From: Desulfurococcaceae archaeon
GTDB taxonomy: Archaea; Thermoproteota; Thermoprotei_A; Sulfolobales; Ignisphaeraceae
Assembly: GCA_020832925.1 (NCBI GenBank)
Contig: JAJHRF010000016.1
Location: 1 to 34,699 of the forward strand
DNA length: 34,699 nucleotides
Direction of reading: 5' to 3'
Of this stretch, positions 24,718 through 34,140 are shown in pieces. The notes under the pieces are model-generated. The model saw only the letters and a program-made list of their open reading frames with translations, was not told where the DNA came from and searched no databases. Position 1 is the stretch's first letter, and every line of letters begins with the position of its first letter. Both the position numbers and the translations under genes were made by a program.

Positions 24718-26361
24718 TCAACCTTTATCGAATAATTCGAACCTTCTTCTCCTCTTAGCTAGAGCTGGTTCTTCTGTTCTCTTCGTTATAATCTCTATGA
24801 GAACTGCTTCTCTATCTTTAGGTCTTAATATTCTGCCAAGTCTCTGTATATATTCTCTATGGGAACCTGTGCCACTTATAACTATAGCTACAGATGCATC
24901 AGGTACATCAACTCCTTCATCTAGAGCCATAGCTGTTGCAAGAACTCTTATCTTTCCTTCTCTAAACAGCTTTAGGTATTCTTTCCTTTCTTTCTCTGGG
25001 GTATCGTGGAGTATTCTAGGTATTAGGAATCTCCTCGAAATCTCTCTAACTATATCTGTATAGCGAGAGAATATCAATACTTTCTCATCTCTATACCTAG
25101 CTAAAAGCTCTTCAACAACTTTGATCTTAGCTTCACTACTTAAAGCTATTTTCCTAGCTATATGTTTTGCTCTCAAAGCTTCTCTCGCTTTTTGATCTTT
25201 TGATGCAAGCTCTAAGACTTTTTTAAATCTCTCCCTAGGGTCTTTTATATTAGGTAGAACTTTTTTACAGAAATCGATGTATATCTTCATAAGCTTTCTA
25301 TACTCTTTATACTTATCCTCAGGTAGAGTTACATATATCTTCTCCTCTCTATGCCTAGCTAGATATCCACGTGACTGAAGAACATCTTTCTCTAGCGAGT
25401 AAACTATAGGACCTATGATATATCTATAGTATTTATGAAGACCATCGCTTCTATACGGTGTTGCTGTTAAACCTAACCTAAAGGGTGCTGATATATTTTC
25501 AAGAGCTTTTCTATAACTTGGACTTACAGCATGATGACATTCATCAGCTACTACTAAGCCGAAGTATGTAGGGTATTTCTCTAGATTTATACCTGCGGAA
25601 TCGTAGGTCATTATCGTTACGTCGTTTATCTCCTTCTTCCCACCGCCGAAAAGCCCTACTCTACTTGGAGAGATGGAGAGTAGTTTAACTATGTTATCAA
25701 ACCATTGATGCATAAGATCTATTGTTGGGACAAGGATAAGAGTCTTTACGGATAGATCTTCTATAGCTTTTAATGCTACAACAGTTTTCCCAGCTGCTAC
25801 AGGTAGAACTACTATACCTCTTCTCCCACTACTAACCCAAGAATTATAAGCTTCCTGCTGGTAATCCCGAAGAACAATCTTTAGCCTAGCTTCGAAAGAC
25901 GCTCTATAATCTAGATCGAAGCCTAGCTTATACCTAAAACCTTTAAACTCTATAAATTTCAGCACCTCATGAAGATCTACAGGTTTTACCCTAAGAGTAC
26001 CACTACCTTTATCAAATTGAGCAAGTTTCTTCTCCCTAAGCTCTCTCACAAGAAGCTTAGAATCTGTATAAATAACGATATCGGGAGTCTCTAAAACAAA
26101 GTAAACATCTATACCGCTACTCTCTAGAGAAGCTATCAAATTCTTCACATCCTCAGAAACATAAACCCCTACACTATCTAAAACAGATAAAGTCTTTTGA
26201 AGACCTACTTTAGATGCTTTCACTGGGTTAAGTCGGTAAAGCCATAGAGAAGAACTCTCATCAAATTCAATAGGATCTGCGACAAGGTTAACATCTCTAT
26301 GGATAGATGATGGAAGTATAGACTTTATTCTAAATACAAAAACCATAACTTTACCCATCAT
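24718..26361 (-). CDS. xpb: XPB-type DNA repair helicase
   Basis: The 547-residue SF2 helicase has a damage-recognition-like N-terminal domain (about 1-150), a Q-motif region LRDYQQEA (164-171), Walker A PVAAGKT (187-193), Walker B with DECH (273-276), motif III GLTATPYR (297-304) and motifs V-VI (ALDEGVDVPDAS, then YIQRLGRILRPK). A thumb-like helical insert lies at about 340-410. It unwinds or translocates on DNA with ATP. In eukaryotes XPB is a TFIIH subunit; in archaea it works with Bax1, which follows directly. The RED motif after motif III is Arg-Ser-Asp here, not Arg-Glu-Asp. Length is slightly above that of Sulfolobus XPB proteins. It is first in its operon and divergent from the nitroreductase gene. 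Confidence 0.9.
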   Translation of the reverse strand: MMGKVMVFVFRIKSILPSSIHRDVNLVADPIEFDESSSLWLYRLNPVKASKVGLQKTLSVLDSVGVYVSEDVKNLIASLESSGIDVYFVLETPDIVIYTDSKLLVRELREKKLAQFDKGSGTLRVKPVDLHEVLKFIEFKGFRYKLGFDLDYRASFEARLKIVLRDYQQEAYNSWVSSGRRGIVVLPVAAGKTVVALKAIEDLSVKTLILVPTIDLMHQWFDNIVKLLSISPSRVGLFGGGKKEINDVTIMTYDSAGINLEKYPTYFGLVVADECHHAVSPSYRKALENISAPFRLGLTATPYRSDGLHKYYRYIIGPIVYSLEKDVLQSRGYLARHREEKIYVTLPEDKYKEYRKLMKIYIDFCKKVLPNIKDPRERFKKVLELASKDQKAREALRAKHIARKIALSSEAKIKVVEELLARYRDEKVLIFSRYTDIVREISRRFLIPRILHDTPEKERKEYLKLFREGKIRVLATAMALDEGVDVPDASVAIVISGTGSHREYIQRLGRILRPKDREAVLIEIITKRTEEPALAKRRRRFELFDKG

Positions 26362-26547
26362 TAAACTATACTAAGATCTCTAAAATATTCTTAAGCTTAA
26401 ATATAGACATGTTAAATCTATATTACTCAAATAAGATATACACTAACTAAGTCGAGATGATAAATACTGCCCAGCATTACTACTAGCTAAGATTCATAGA
26501 TATGTTATATAACAGGATTTTCATTAAGAATCTTTTATTCAAACCTT

Positions 26548-26568
26548 ACCGATATAGATATTATCGGT
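26548..26568 (+). promoter_or_regulatory. Inverted repeat over the nitroreductase start
   Basis: ACCGATA (26548-26554) and TATCGGT (26562-26568) form a perfect 7-bp inverted repeat with a 7-base spacer. It overlaps the GTG at 26567 and the GGTGA that would be the ribosome binding site for a TTG start at 26576. It could be an operator across the transcription start or an RNA hairpin that hides the translation start. A second palindrome, TGTTATATAACA, lies at 26503-26514. Confidence 0.45.
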
Positions 26569-27103
26569 GAAACTTTTGGGAATATACGATGTTATAATTT
26601 CAAGAAGAAGTATTCGAGCTTATAAGAAAGAACCTATTAAAGAGGAAGATCTGAGAAAAATCTTAGAATCAGCTAGATGGGCTCCTAGTGCTGGAAATAG
26701 ACAGTCATGGCATTTTGTTGTTGTTCTAGATGATCAGGTTAAAGAAAAGCTTGTACCAGCTTGTAGAGGGCAGAGGTTTATAGCTAATGCCGCATGTATT
26801 ATAGTAGGACTTGCAGATGTAGAGACATCACCTAGATGGGCTATTGTTGATACAACTATAGCTCTTGAACATATAGTTTTGATGGCTACAGAGCTTGGCT
26901 ATGGAACATGCTGGATAGGGGCTTTCGATGAAAATGAGGTTAAGAAGATTTTAAATATCCCTGATAAATATAGAGTTGTTGCATTGATATCTATAGGAGT
27001 TCCAGCAGAATCTCCACCACCAAGACCGCGTAAACCTCTTAGAGAAATAGCATCTCTAAATATATTCGGTAATCCTATAGAGTTGCCTGAGGAAGAGAGT
27101 TAA
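26567..27103 (+). CDS. Nitroreductase-family FMN oxidoreductase
   Basis: The 178-residue protein has the FMN-binding start SRRSIRAYKKEPI (about 11-23), ARWAPSAGNRQSWHFVVV (35-52) with the conserved Pro-Ser-x-Asn/Gly-Asn/Gln pattern, and the later motif ELGYGTCWIGAF (107-118). The family reduces quinones, nitro compounds or flavins with NAD(P)H; the natural substrate is not known. Two starts are possible: GTG at 26567 (leaderless, with CTTTTATTC near 26532 as TATA) or TTG at 26576 with GGTGA six bases before it. It is divergent from xpb, with about 205 bases between the two genes. Confidence 0.87.
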   Translation: MKLLGIYDVIISRRSIRAYKKEPIKEEDLRKILESARWAPSAGNRQSWHFVVVLDDQVKEKLVPACRGQRFIANAACIIVGLADVETSPRWAIVDTTIALEHIVLMATELGYGTCWIGAFDENEVKKILNIPDKYRVVALISIGVPAESPPPRPRKPLREIASLNIFGNPIELPEEES

Positions 27104-27280
27104 ACATTCTTCACAACATATCTTCAACTCTAATTCATCAGAGAACTTCCACAACGATATTTATACAACCGAAAACCTCGCCTTTCAAAGAGGAGATTAC
27201 TAGAAAATTCATAAACCTTCTTTATTTTAATTAACTTGGTGATGAACATAAAAGTCTTTGTTTTTGAGCTATTGCAATGA

Positions 27281-27463
27281 TTAACAGCATACATAACCCT
27301 GAGCCTCGTGAGGAGTAGGAGTAATGAATCGGAGACCCAGCCTAGAATCAAACCTCTTGAAGAAGATGCAATCCTAAACCTCCCCACCAGCAGAAACTCT
27401 CGCTCTTCAGGGTGGGAAGGAGATCAGCAAGTTTTGGAGGAAAAGGGTAACTACCTTAGTTAA
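27281..27463 (+). mobile_element. Degenerate TnpB (IS200/IS605-type) 3' tail with hairpin
   Basis: One frame reads VRSRSNESETQPRIKPLEED, then AILNLPTSRNSRSSGWEGDQ, resembling the low-complexity tail and right-end region of archaeal IS605 TnpB/OrfB genes. The catalytic RuvC-like part of TnpB is absent, and the upstream frame is closed by a TGA at 27278. Within it, CCTCCCCACC (27379-27388) and GGTGGGAAGG (27411-27420) form a 10-bp inverted repeat with one mismatch. This is the kind of stem seen in right ends and omega RNAs of these elements. No left end or TnpA is seen, so it would be an immobile remnant. The identification rests on pattern resemblance only. Confidence 0.42.
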
Positions 27464-27852
27464 CGAAGTTTTCTAAGCTTTAAGCCTCGATGAAGCTGGG
27501 ACCTATGTCAAGACTCTTCTAAACTCACTAGCTGAATACGAAAAAGTAGTAACACTTTTGCATAGAGATGCTGTTAAAAAGATTCTGTGAAAAATTTAGA
27601 ATAGAAACACCATATTTTCGTTAATGAAGCTCTCCCTCTCTTCATAGAAACTACAGTAAGTAAATGTATTCTAATAACTAGTGTTAGTACTTGAGTATCT
27701 CTACATCTTTACTTTTAGTGTATTCCTCTACATCACTATTTTACACATCTTGTAAATACTGTAGCTATAGACATTGATGATGGCGGTAATGAAGTTGTGT
27801 TAAGATTTAAAATGTGTAGACATTCGTTCGATATTATTACCTTTAGCTAGAG
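27464..27852 (+). other. Degenerate stretch without an intact gene
   Basis: No complete gene is present, but pieces look like decayed coding sequence. One frame reads EISKFWRKRVTTLVNEVF from about 27420, a TAA at 27474-27476, then SLDEAGTYVKTLLNSLAEYE and VVTLLHRDAVKKIL before TGA. A second piece before the GH20 gene (about 27719-27850) reads FTHLVNTVAIDIDDGGNEVV and ends in TAG. Neither has a start codon or a family that I recognise. An opposite-strand open frame at 27130-27387 shows no protein-like features. Confidence 0.4.
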
Positions 27853-29556
27853 CTAGAGTATGCTGAATCCTAACATTTTTTCAAGTTCGTTTATACCTGC
27901 AGCTCTCCAGAATTTACCTATAATGTTATCTAGACCTTGAGGTTTACGTTCTTTCAACCATAACTCTGAGTAGATCTTAGCCAAGGATATATAGTCCGAT
28001 ACTGTTGCCTTATTATCTAAAACTTTTAACACAAGTTCATAAAATCTCTTTATAAACTCTAGTTCTGGAGGTAGCTGTATAGAGCTTGCTTTCTTGAGTA
28101 CTTCCTCTACCTCTTTCTTCAGATCTTCGAAAATACGATTCCCTAGATACATCTTAGCTATCTTGAGTAAATCTGTTTTCAATACTACGTGTTTAGGTAA
28201 CCAGAATCCCCATCTAATCCAGAATTCATCTTTAGCTGTAAATATACTTCCAAACAACTTCCTTACCTCTAACAGTTCCCTACTCTCACTTGTTATAGCT
28301 ACCCATTTCTCTTCCCACTCACCTTTACCTTCGGCAATCTCCATAGAGGCCATGATTAGTGGGTAAAGGTATTCAAATAAACATTCACTACCATCATCAC
28401 CCCATGCAGTAACTAAGAATCCTTCTACAGATAGATCTTCTTTAGCTGCTGCGAAGAAGTTCTTGAGGTTTTCTAGAGCTGTTACGAAGTCTGGGTAAAA
28501 TCTATTCCAATTCCATAAACCTGGAGCTACTATCTGCTTTAAACCTCTCGAACTTATGATCTTGATTATATTCTTGAAGTGGTCTACAGGTCTTGGTGTG
28601 TAATCCCAGTTAACGATTACAGCGTCTCTCCATATAGAGCTGTCTAGGAGTTTTCTCCATAGTTCACGCTCACTTTCTCTAAGGTAGGAAGCTGTTATCA
28701 TGTCTCCCCATAGCATAGGTTTTTTACCACCTTCTTTAACAATATCTATGAGCATCTTCATATGTTCTTCATAGAGCTTAGGACCTTCAAATCTCAATGT
28801 TTTATCTAGACTCTTACCTCTTCCTAAAGCCCATGTCTCATCCCCTCCAACATGAACATACTCTGAGGGAAAGAAATCGACGACTTCTTTAAGAAGTTCT
28901 ATTACAAACTTTTTCGCATCCTCGTCTAGCACATTTAGAACTCCTTCGGAAGGATGATGCCATTCGCTATATTTTCTATAAGGTGGAAGGGTGAGTATGT
29001 TCTCCATATGCCCTAGAAGTTCGAGTGAAGGTATAACCTCTATCCCTAACTTCTTCCCATATTCTATAACCTCTTTCAATTCTTCCCTAGTATACCTACC
29101 TCTAGTAGAACCTATATCGCGATATTTTTCCCAAGGAAATAAATCCTCGAAATATATCGCGAAATAGTTGTACTTTAATATGTATAGCCATTTAAGAAGT
29201 TTCTTAAGATAATCTACTGTTGGAACACCTCCGCGAGCTACATCTAGATGAAATCCTCTAAACTTATACCTAAAATCTTCAACTACTCTAACCCTAGGTA
29301 AGAAACCTTTACCCTGCATAATAAGCTGGATTAAAGTAGCGAAAGCTATATTCTCATTACCCCATACTCTAACAACACCTTTCTCTATGGACAACCCTGT
29401 AGAAGGTCCTTCAACCTTCTCTATAATCCAGCTACCCTTCTCGACATTGAACTCTTTCGCTAGGAACTCAGGAAAGTTTTGAAATCCATCACATTCATAC
29501 CAAGTACCATCGAATTCTAAAACTTTCGGTTCAGGAACTACGTAAACACGTTTCAT
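27853..29556 (-). CDS. GH20-family glycoside hydrolase (beta-N-acetylhexosaminidase type)
   Basis: The 567-residue protein has an N-terminal alpha/beta domain (about 1-95) and a TIM barrel that starts at FRGFHLDVARGGVPT (about 99-113). The GH20 hallmark HVGGDETWALG (235-245) contains the catalytic Asp239-Glu240 pair. In the family the Asp orients the substrate acetamido group and the Glu is the acid/base. Other barrel strands are visible in IEVIPSLELLGHMEN and KPMLWGDMI. No signal peptide is present, so it should act in the cytoplasm on imported amino-sugar oligosaccharides. The C-terminal 150 residues are helical, unlike most bacterial members. It is downstream of a GH31 gene on the same strand, 118 bases apart. 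Exact specificity is not determined. Confidence 0.85.
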   Translation of the reverse strand: MKRVYVVPEPKVLEFDGTWYECDGFQNFPEFLAKEFNVEKGSWIIEKVEGPSTGLSIEKGVVRVWGNENIAFATLIQLIMQGKGFLPRVRVVEDFRYKFRGFHLDVARGGVPTVDYLKKLLKWLYILKYNYFAIYFEDLFPWEKYRDIGSTRGRYTREELKEVIEYGKKLGIEVIPSLELLGHMENILTLPPYRKYSEWHHPSEGVLNVLDEDAKKFVIELLKEVVDFFPSEYVHVGGDETWALGRGKSLDKTLRFEGPKLYEEHMKMLIDIVKEGGKKPMLWGDMITASYLRESERELWRKLLDSSIWRDAVIVNWDYTPRPVDHFKNIIKIISSRGLKQIVAPGLWNWNRFYPDFVTALENLKNFFAAAKEDLSVEGFLVTAWGDDGSECLFEYLYPLIMASMEIAEGKGEWEEKWVAITSESRELLEVRKLFGSIFTAKDEFWIRWGFWLPKHVVLKTDLLKIAKMYLGNRIFEDLKKEVEEVLKKASSIQLPPELEFIKRFYELVLKVLDNKATVSDYISLAKIYSELWLKERKPQGLDNIIGKFWRAAGINELEKMLGFSIL

Positions 29557-29674
29557 ATATTAAACACCTGTTCGTTCTCTTTACTTAACTTAATACATAA
29601 ATCTCTTAAAATAACTTTTCATGTTTTACTTCTTTAGCGAGAACTGTTGAAAATCTTTTAATTTCTATTCATAG

Positions 29675-31900
29675 TTATAGACTTAGCGAGATCTCTTTAC
29701 CGTTGTAATCTACTATAGTATCTGGTTTTGCTTCTTCTAAACCAACTCCTTTGCCTTCTTCAACAAGTACTATCTTAAATCTTAGCTGAGGTATGTCCAT
29801 CGATCCTCTCTTATCTCTTATCACCAATCTGTTCTCTTTCTCAATCCATTTAATAGGTATCAAAGCGTATACCCCGTTTTCGTAGGCATATGTCTCCCCA
29901 TCATCTATATATAGGGTGAATTCCCCATCACGACCTCTGTATATCCTTAACTCGAATTCTGTTCCTATCTCATCGCTATTCTTTATGTTACTAGGAGCTA
30001 GAGGTATTAATGCACCTGCTTTTATATGTAGCGGTATTATATCTAGAAGCGCCTGTACCCTTATCCTGTATCCACCAAGAAGTTTCTTACCTGTCCAGAA
30101 ATCGTACCAAAGTCCTTGGGGCAGGTATACCTCTCTCTCAAATGTTGACGGGGTTGTTATAGGTGACACCATTATGAAGGGGCCGAACATGTATTGATTA
30201 TCTATGTTAATAACGTTCTTATCTTCTCTGAAATCCATGACTAGAGGTCTCATAATTGTGTAATCTTTTTCATATACCATCCAGGCTAGGGTGTAGATGT
30301 ATGGTAGTAATCGATATCTAAGCTTAATGTATTTAATTAGAATTTCTTCAGCATCTTTACCAAATCTCCAAGGTTCTTTAGGATAGTAAGTTCCGTGAAC
30401 TCTGAAAATAGGGCAGAAAGCACCCCATTGGAACCATCTAATGAATAGTTCTTTGTAACCTTCTGTCTCAGGATTTCCACTGAAGAACCCTCCTATATCT
30501 GTTGTCCAATAAGGTAGACCTGATAAACTATAATTTAACCCGGCCCATATCTGAGTCCTAAAAGTTGTCCAATCCCCCGTTACATCACCACTCCAATTCA
30601 CTACACCATGCCTCTGTATTCCAGCGAAACCTGATCTCGTCAATATCAATACTCTTCTATTCGATACCTTCCTCTGACCTTCGTAGACAGCTTTCGTTTC
30701 TAGCAATGGATATATATTCAAGTATTTCAACATCTTCTTACCGTTACCTATATCAAGTGTTCTCTGCCAAGTATCGTAAACGAGCCCAGGCCCTACCTCA
30801 GGTTCTGAAGCATCTAACCACCAACCATCTATACCTATTCTAAAGAATACCTCCTCTATCTTTCTCCATAACCATTCCCTACACTCCTCCTTAAATACGT
30901 TAACTAATCCATAATTGCCATGTCCTCCACCTACTATACATCTCCTCTCCTCAGTTTCCCTATATATATCTGTTTTCTTTTCGAAGAAAGGCCATATAGA
31001 TATGAGTATTCTGATACCTAGTTTGTGAATATCTTCAACCATTTTCTTTGGATCTGGGTAAAATTCTTCATCAAATTTAAATGCATTCCATCCGTATTTT
31101 ACCCAGTATTTCCAATCTTGAACAATTATATCTATAGGTATACCTCTATCTCTAAACATTTTAGCTGTAGAAACAATCTCTTCTTGTGATGCATACCTCT
31201 CTTTCGATTGCCAGTAACCGAAAGCATACCTAGGTAGCATAACAGCTTTCCCTGTTAACCATCTATACCCAGCAATAACTCTATCTAAATCAGGGCCATA
31301 CACTACGAAATAGCTTAGATAATCCCCAGCTTCAAACCATACCCTAAGGACATTACCTCTAGACTCTATAACCCCCATAGAATACATATCCCATAGAATC
31401 CCGTAACCAGCACTAGATACTAGGAATGGTACAGCTATATCTGTATTCCTTTGAACGAGGTATACAGTATGGTTTCTATAATTATAAACACTATGAGCAG
31501 AGTAACCAGCGTGCTGACCAAGACCATAGAGACCTGAATCAGGATCTATCTCAAATACTTGTTCAAAACTATAAAACTCCATATTGTAATGATATTGTTT
31601 AATAACTCTTCTACCAACTTCCTTAATGATTAGATCACTAAACCTTATCTCTATAGAACCTCCAACTTTATCGATATATACAGAAATCTCATCTGATGCA
31701 ACTACAACCTTGCCGTCTTTCTCGTTAACAACTATAGACACAGGCTTAGGCTTAGCTACAACAGCATAGCTCTCCTCAACATATGCACCGTGGGGAATAT
31801 GGATAATATTAACGATGTTACTATCATAGAACTTAACAACGATTTTACCTAAACCGAAAGGTATCTCAACGAAGCTCTTCTCCATGAGGTTCCCTAACAT
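29675..31900 (-). CDS. GH31 alpha-xylosidase/alpha-glucosidase
   Basis: The 741-residue protein has the complete GH31 layout: an N-terminal beta-sandwich (about 1-215), a catalytic barrel from LPRYAFGYWQSKERY (222-236), the nucleophile motif DGWWLDASEPE with Asp363, and the acid/base region NWSGDVTGDW with Asp439. The proximal and distal C-terminal beta domains follow. The WLDASEPE form of the nucleophile motif is closer to alpha-xylosidases and related enzymes than to classical alpha-glucosidases (WxDMNE), so I lean to alpha-xylosidase. There is no signal peptide. ATG at 31900 is taken as start; ATG at 31885 is an alternative. It precedes the GH20 gene in the same direction. Confidence 0.88.
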   Translation of the reverse strand: MLGNLMEKSFVEIPFGLGKIVVKFYDSNIVNIIHIPHGAYVEESYAVVAKPKPVSIVVNEKDGKVVVASDEISVYIDKVGGSIEIRFSDLIIKEVGRRVIKQYHYNMEFYSFEQVFEIDPDSGLYGLGQHAGYSAHSVYNYRNHTVYLVQRNTDIAVPFLVSSAGYGILWDMYSMGVIESRGNVLRVWFEAGDYLSYFVVYGPDLDRVIAGYRWLTGKAVMLPRYAFGYWQSKERYASQEEIVSTAKMFRDRGIPIDIIVQDWKYWVKYGWNAFKFDEEFYPDPKKMVEDIHKLGIRILISIWPFFEKKTDIYRETEERRCIVGGGHGNYGLVNVFKEECREWLWRKIEEVFFRIGIDGWWLDASEPEVGPGLVYDTWQRTLDIGNGKKMLKYLNIYPLLETKAVYEGQRKVSNRRVLILTRSGFAGIQRHGVVNWSGDVTGDWTTFRTQIWAGLNYSLSGLPYWTTDIGGFFSGNPETEGYKELFIRWFQWGAFCPIFRVHGTYYPKEPWRFGKDAEEILIKYIKLRYRLLPYIYTLAWMVYEKDYTIMRPLVMDFREDKNVINIDNQYMFGPFIMVSPITTPSTFEREVYLPQGLWYDFWTGKKLLGGYRIRVQALLDIIPLHIKAGALIPLAPSNIKNSDEIGTEFELRIYRGRDGEFTLYIDDGETYAYENGVYALIPIKWIEKENRLVIRDKRGSMDIPQLRFKIVLVEEGKGVGLEEAKPDTIVDYNGKEISLSL

Positions 31901-32111
31901 CTATCCTCAAGATCTAACTATATAAGCATTTTTATCAAAGCATTTAGTTCTAATGATTAGTACCGAAATTATTACTGTATAGGAGCTTAAGGACTTAGTA
32001 AGAGATTTGCTTTGTAGTGATGAGACTTAAATTAGGGTTTTAACAATGCGTAATAGACTATTTTATTAAGATGAAACGTGTTCATGATTTATGTTGTCCT
32101 CAAGATAAAGC

Positions 32112-32124
32112 TTATATATTTAAA
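32112..32124 (+). promoter_or_regulatory. TATA box of the 2-hydroxyacid dehydrogenase gene
   Basis: TTATATATTTAAA is a strong TATA element. Transcription would start near 32145-32150, a few bases before the ATG at 32156. This rules out the earlier in-frame start at 32078, which lies upstream of the promoter. Confidence 0.6.
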
Positions 32125-32155
32125 TCTTTTGATAATGTTGATAGGTTTTTCAGAT

Positions 32156-33166
32156 ATGAAGAAATTCAAGGTTTTGATCACAGCTCCTATATATAATGTA
32201 TATATCGATATTCTTAAAGAATATGTTGATGTATATGTCGTTAATAAGCTTCTTAGTGAAGAAGATATCGTAAACCTTGTTAAGGAGCTTGACCCTGTAG
32301 CTATTGTTGCTGTCAGAGGGAGTGATCCTATTACTAGGAAAGTTTTTGAGAATAGCTCAAGACTTCTTATCGTTGCTAGACACGGTGTTGGTTATGATAG
32401 AGTTGATGTTGAGGCAGCTACTGAGCACGGTGTTTGGGTAACAGTTACACCTGTTAAAGAGCTCTTCTTAGCTGTTGCTGAACATGCTATTGCTTTGATT
32501 ATGTGTTTAGCTAGGAGGATATGTTTAGCTGATGAAGCTACTAGAAAAGGTGTTTGGAGTAGGGAAGAATTTGAAGGTTTACTGCTTGAGAACAAGGTTT
32601 TAGGGATCATCGGATTGGGTAGGATAGGGATGGAGATAGCTAGGAAGGCTAAAGGGCTTGGTATGAGAATTGTATATTTTGACAAGATTAGGAAGAAAGA
32701 TGTTGAGGAAACTCTTGGTGTAGAGTATCTCGATCTACATAGTCTTCTAAAGGTATCAGATTTCGTAGTAATCGCGGTACCTTTAACAAAAGAAACTCTG
32801 GGCATGATAGGGGAAGAAGAATTAAAATCTATGAAGAGATCGGCATACATAATTAATATCGCTAGAGGTGGCATAATAAATCATGAAGCTCTGGTGAAAG
32901 CTCTTGAAGAGAGATGGATTGCTGGTGCAGCACTAGATGTTTTTCCTATCGAACCTCTTCCGCAAAACGATCCTATAATAAAGACTAGGAATACCGTACT
33001 GACTCCCCATATAGCGTGGTTTACGAAAGAATCGCGAATAGCTATGGCTAGAACAGTAGTGGAGGAAGTTCTAAGAGTACTTAAATGTGAAGACCCGCTT
33101 TATCCTGTGAACCCTGAGGTTAGAGATAAAGCAAAGAGCAAGTGTAAAAAACTGGTCACCGAATAA
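32156..33166 (+). CDS. D-isomer-specific 2-hydroxyacid dehydrogenase
   Basis: With the start at 32156 the protein has 336 residues. It shows the two-domain fold of the family: a substrate domain in the first about 100 residues and at the C-terminus, and an NAD-binding Rossmann domain with GIIGLGRIGMEIA. The catalytic triad is visible: Arg in NIARGGIIN, Glu in DVFPIEPLP and His in LTPHIAWFT. The N-terminal VARHGVGYDRVDVEAATEHG is typical of phosphoglycerate, glyoxylate and hydroxypyruvate reductase relatives. The exact substrate is unknown. The C-terminal tail is lysine-rich and cysteine-containing. The leader is very short according to the TATA position. Its neighbours are a GH31 gene (divergent) and a PLD protein gene (convergent). 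Confidence 0.87.
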   Translation: MKKFKVLITAPIYNVYIDILKEYVDVYVVNKLLSEEDIVNLVKELDPVAIVAVRGSDPITRKVFENSSRLLIVARHGVGYDRVDVEAATEHGVWVTVTPVKELFLAVAEHAIALIMCLARRICLADEATRKGVWSREEFEGLLLENKVLGIIGLGRIGMEIARKAKGLGMRIVYFDKIRKKDVEETLGVEYLDLHSLLKVSDFVVIAVPLTKETLGMIGEEELKSMKRSAYIINIARGGIINHEALVKALEERWIAGAALDVFPIEPLPQNDPIIKTRNTVLTPHIAWFTKESRIAMARTVVEEVLRVLKCEDPLYPVNPEVRDKAKSKCKKLVTE

Positions 33167-33447
33167 ACGAATATGATGCTAGAGTACGATTAAGGGAATA
33201 CATATGGATCATGTTCATATCTTCTAAATCTTCAAAAGATTTCCGCATTCCTAAATATCTTACTCAATAATACGTGAACCTTTATTGATAGATATCAATA
33301 CGGTATGATAAAGCTATGGTATTACATAATTGTTTAGGCGCTTTAAAGAATTCATCTTGTTTTGTACTTACGGATAATTGTGTGAATCAAGCTAAATAAA
33401 TTAATACTGAAGCAGTAGATTAACGATGTTCTCTAAAATAGGTTAGT

Positions 33448-34125
33448 CTATCGCAATACCCTACCTTGATTCCATAAACTATTGATGTAGTTCAGTACAT
33501 CCTGAGCTATTTCCTTCGATATTATTAGGACGGACACTTCATTATTATACATTAAAGCGCTTTCTGTCCAGTTATGGCTTCCGATGAACACATAGAGATC
33601 GTCAACGACTACAACCTTTGCATGCGTTGTAATACCAGCTTTAGGATCGAGTTTTACTGAAATGTTGTTGCTTAATAAATACTCTATGGTCTCTGGATAG
33701 CTATCGTAAGTCTCGTCATCAACTAAAACCTTGACTTCTACACCTTTCCTATTTAGGGATACCAAAGTCTCAAGAAGTTTATTGACAGGATCATTTACAT
33801 CTTTAGGATCATACTTAACAACATACATTACCACAACAACACTTTTATTCGCTTTAGAAACAATATCAAGAAGTTTTGAGTAGTACTCTTTATTTTTAAG
33901 CACATAAACTTGATATAAAATATTCTGAGAACTTATCTGAGGTATCCCTTGAACAATTGTTGTAACATTCTCTCTTACGGTTGTTAACTGAGTAAAAGTA
34001 ATAGTGATAGTTGTAGTACTAACTATTCCACTGGGAACTCGAAAAATATCTGAAACTAAGAAAATACCCACAGCAACACCTATAATAAACGTCATAATCA
34101 ATAATGTTCTCGATGTATCACCCAT
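33448..34125 (-). CDS. Membrane-anchored single-HKD phospholipase D-family protein
   Basis: The protein starts with one hydrophobic helix (LLIMTFIIGVAVGIFLVSDI, about 8-27), followed by a Thr-rich linker and a PLD-like domain (about 70-225). It has one HKD motif: HAKVVVVDDLYVFIGSHNW with His168, Lys170 and the downstream Gly-Ser-x-Asn, ending in NNEVSVLI. Single-HKD proteins such as the bacterial endonuclease Nuc form the active site as a homodimer. The single helix suggests a membrane anchor with the domain outside the cell. I choose the ATG at 34125 (225 residues) with GGTGG 4-5 bases before it; a GTG at 34140 is also in frame. Nuclease versus lipase activity cannot be decided. Confidence 0.82.
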   Translation of the reverse strand: MGDTSRTLLIMTFIIGVAVGIFLVSDIFRVPSGIVSTTTITITFTQLTTVRENVTTIVQGIPQISSQNILYQVYVLKNKEYYSKLLDIVSKANKSVVVVMYVVKYDPKDVNDPVNKLLETLVSLNRKGVEVKVLVDDETYDSYPETIEYLLSNNISVKLDPKAGITTHAKVVVVDDLYVFIGSHNWTESALMYNNEVSVLIISKEIAQDVLNYINSLWNQGRVLR

Positions 34126-34140
34126 ATAACCACCAATCAC

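Noticed and set aside
27239-27304. Second C/D box sRNA on the plus strand (GTGATGA, TTGA, ATGATTA, CTGA)
   Set aside because: The D' and C' boxes deviate, the spacer is long, the guides are AT-rich with no rRNA match that I recognise, and it lies in degenerate DNA.
27130-27387. Minus-strand open frame of 85 codons
   Set aside because: The composition is not protein-like, there is no ribosome binding site, and it overlaps the TnpB-like tail on the other strand.
32078-32155. Upstream start for the 2-hydroxyacid dehydrogenase
   Set aside because: The strong TATA box at 32112-32124 lies inside this extension, and the extra residues are not part of the family.
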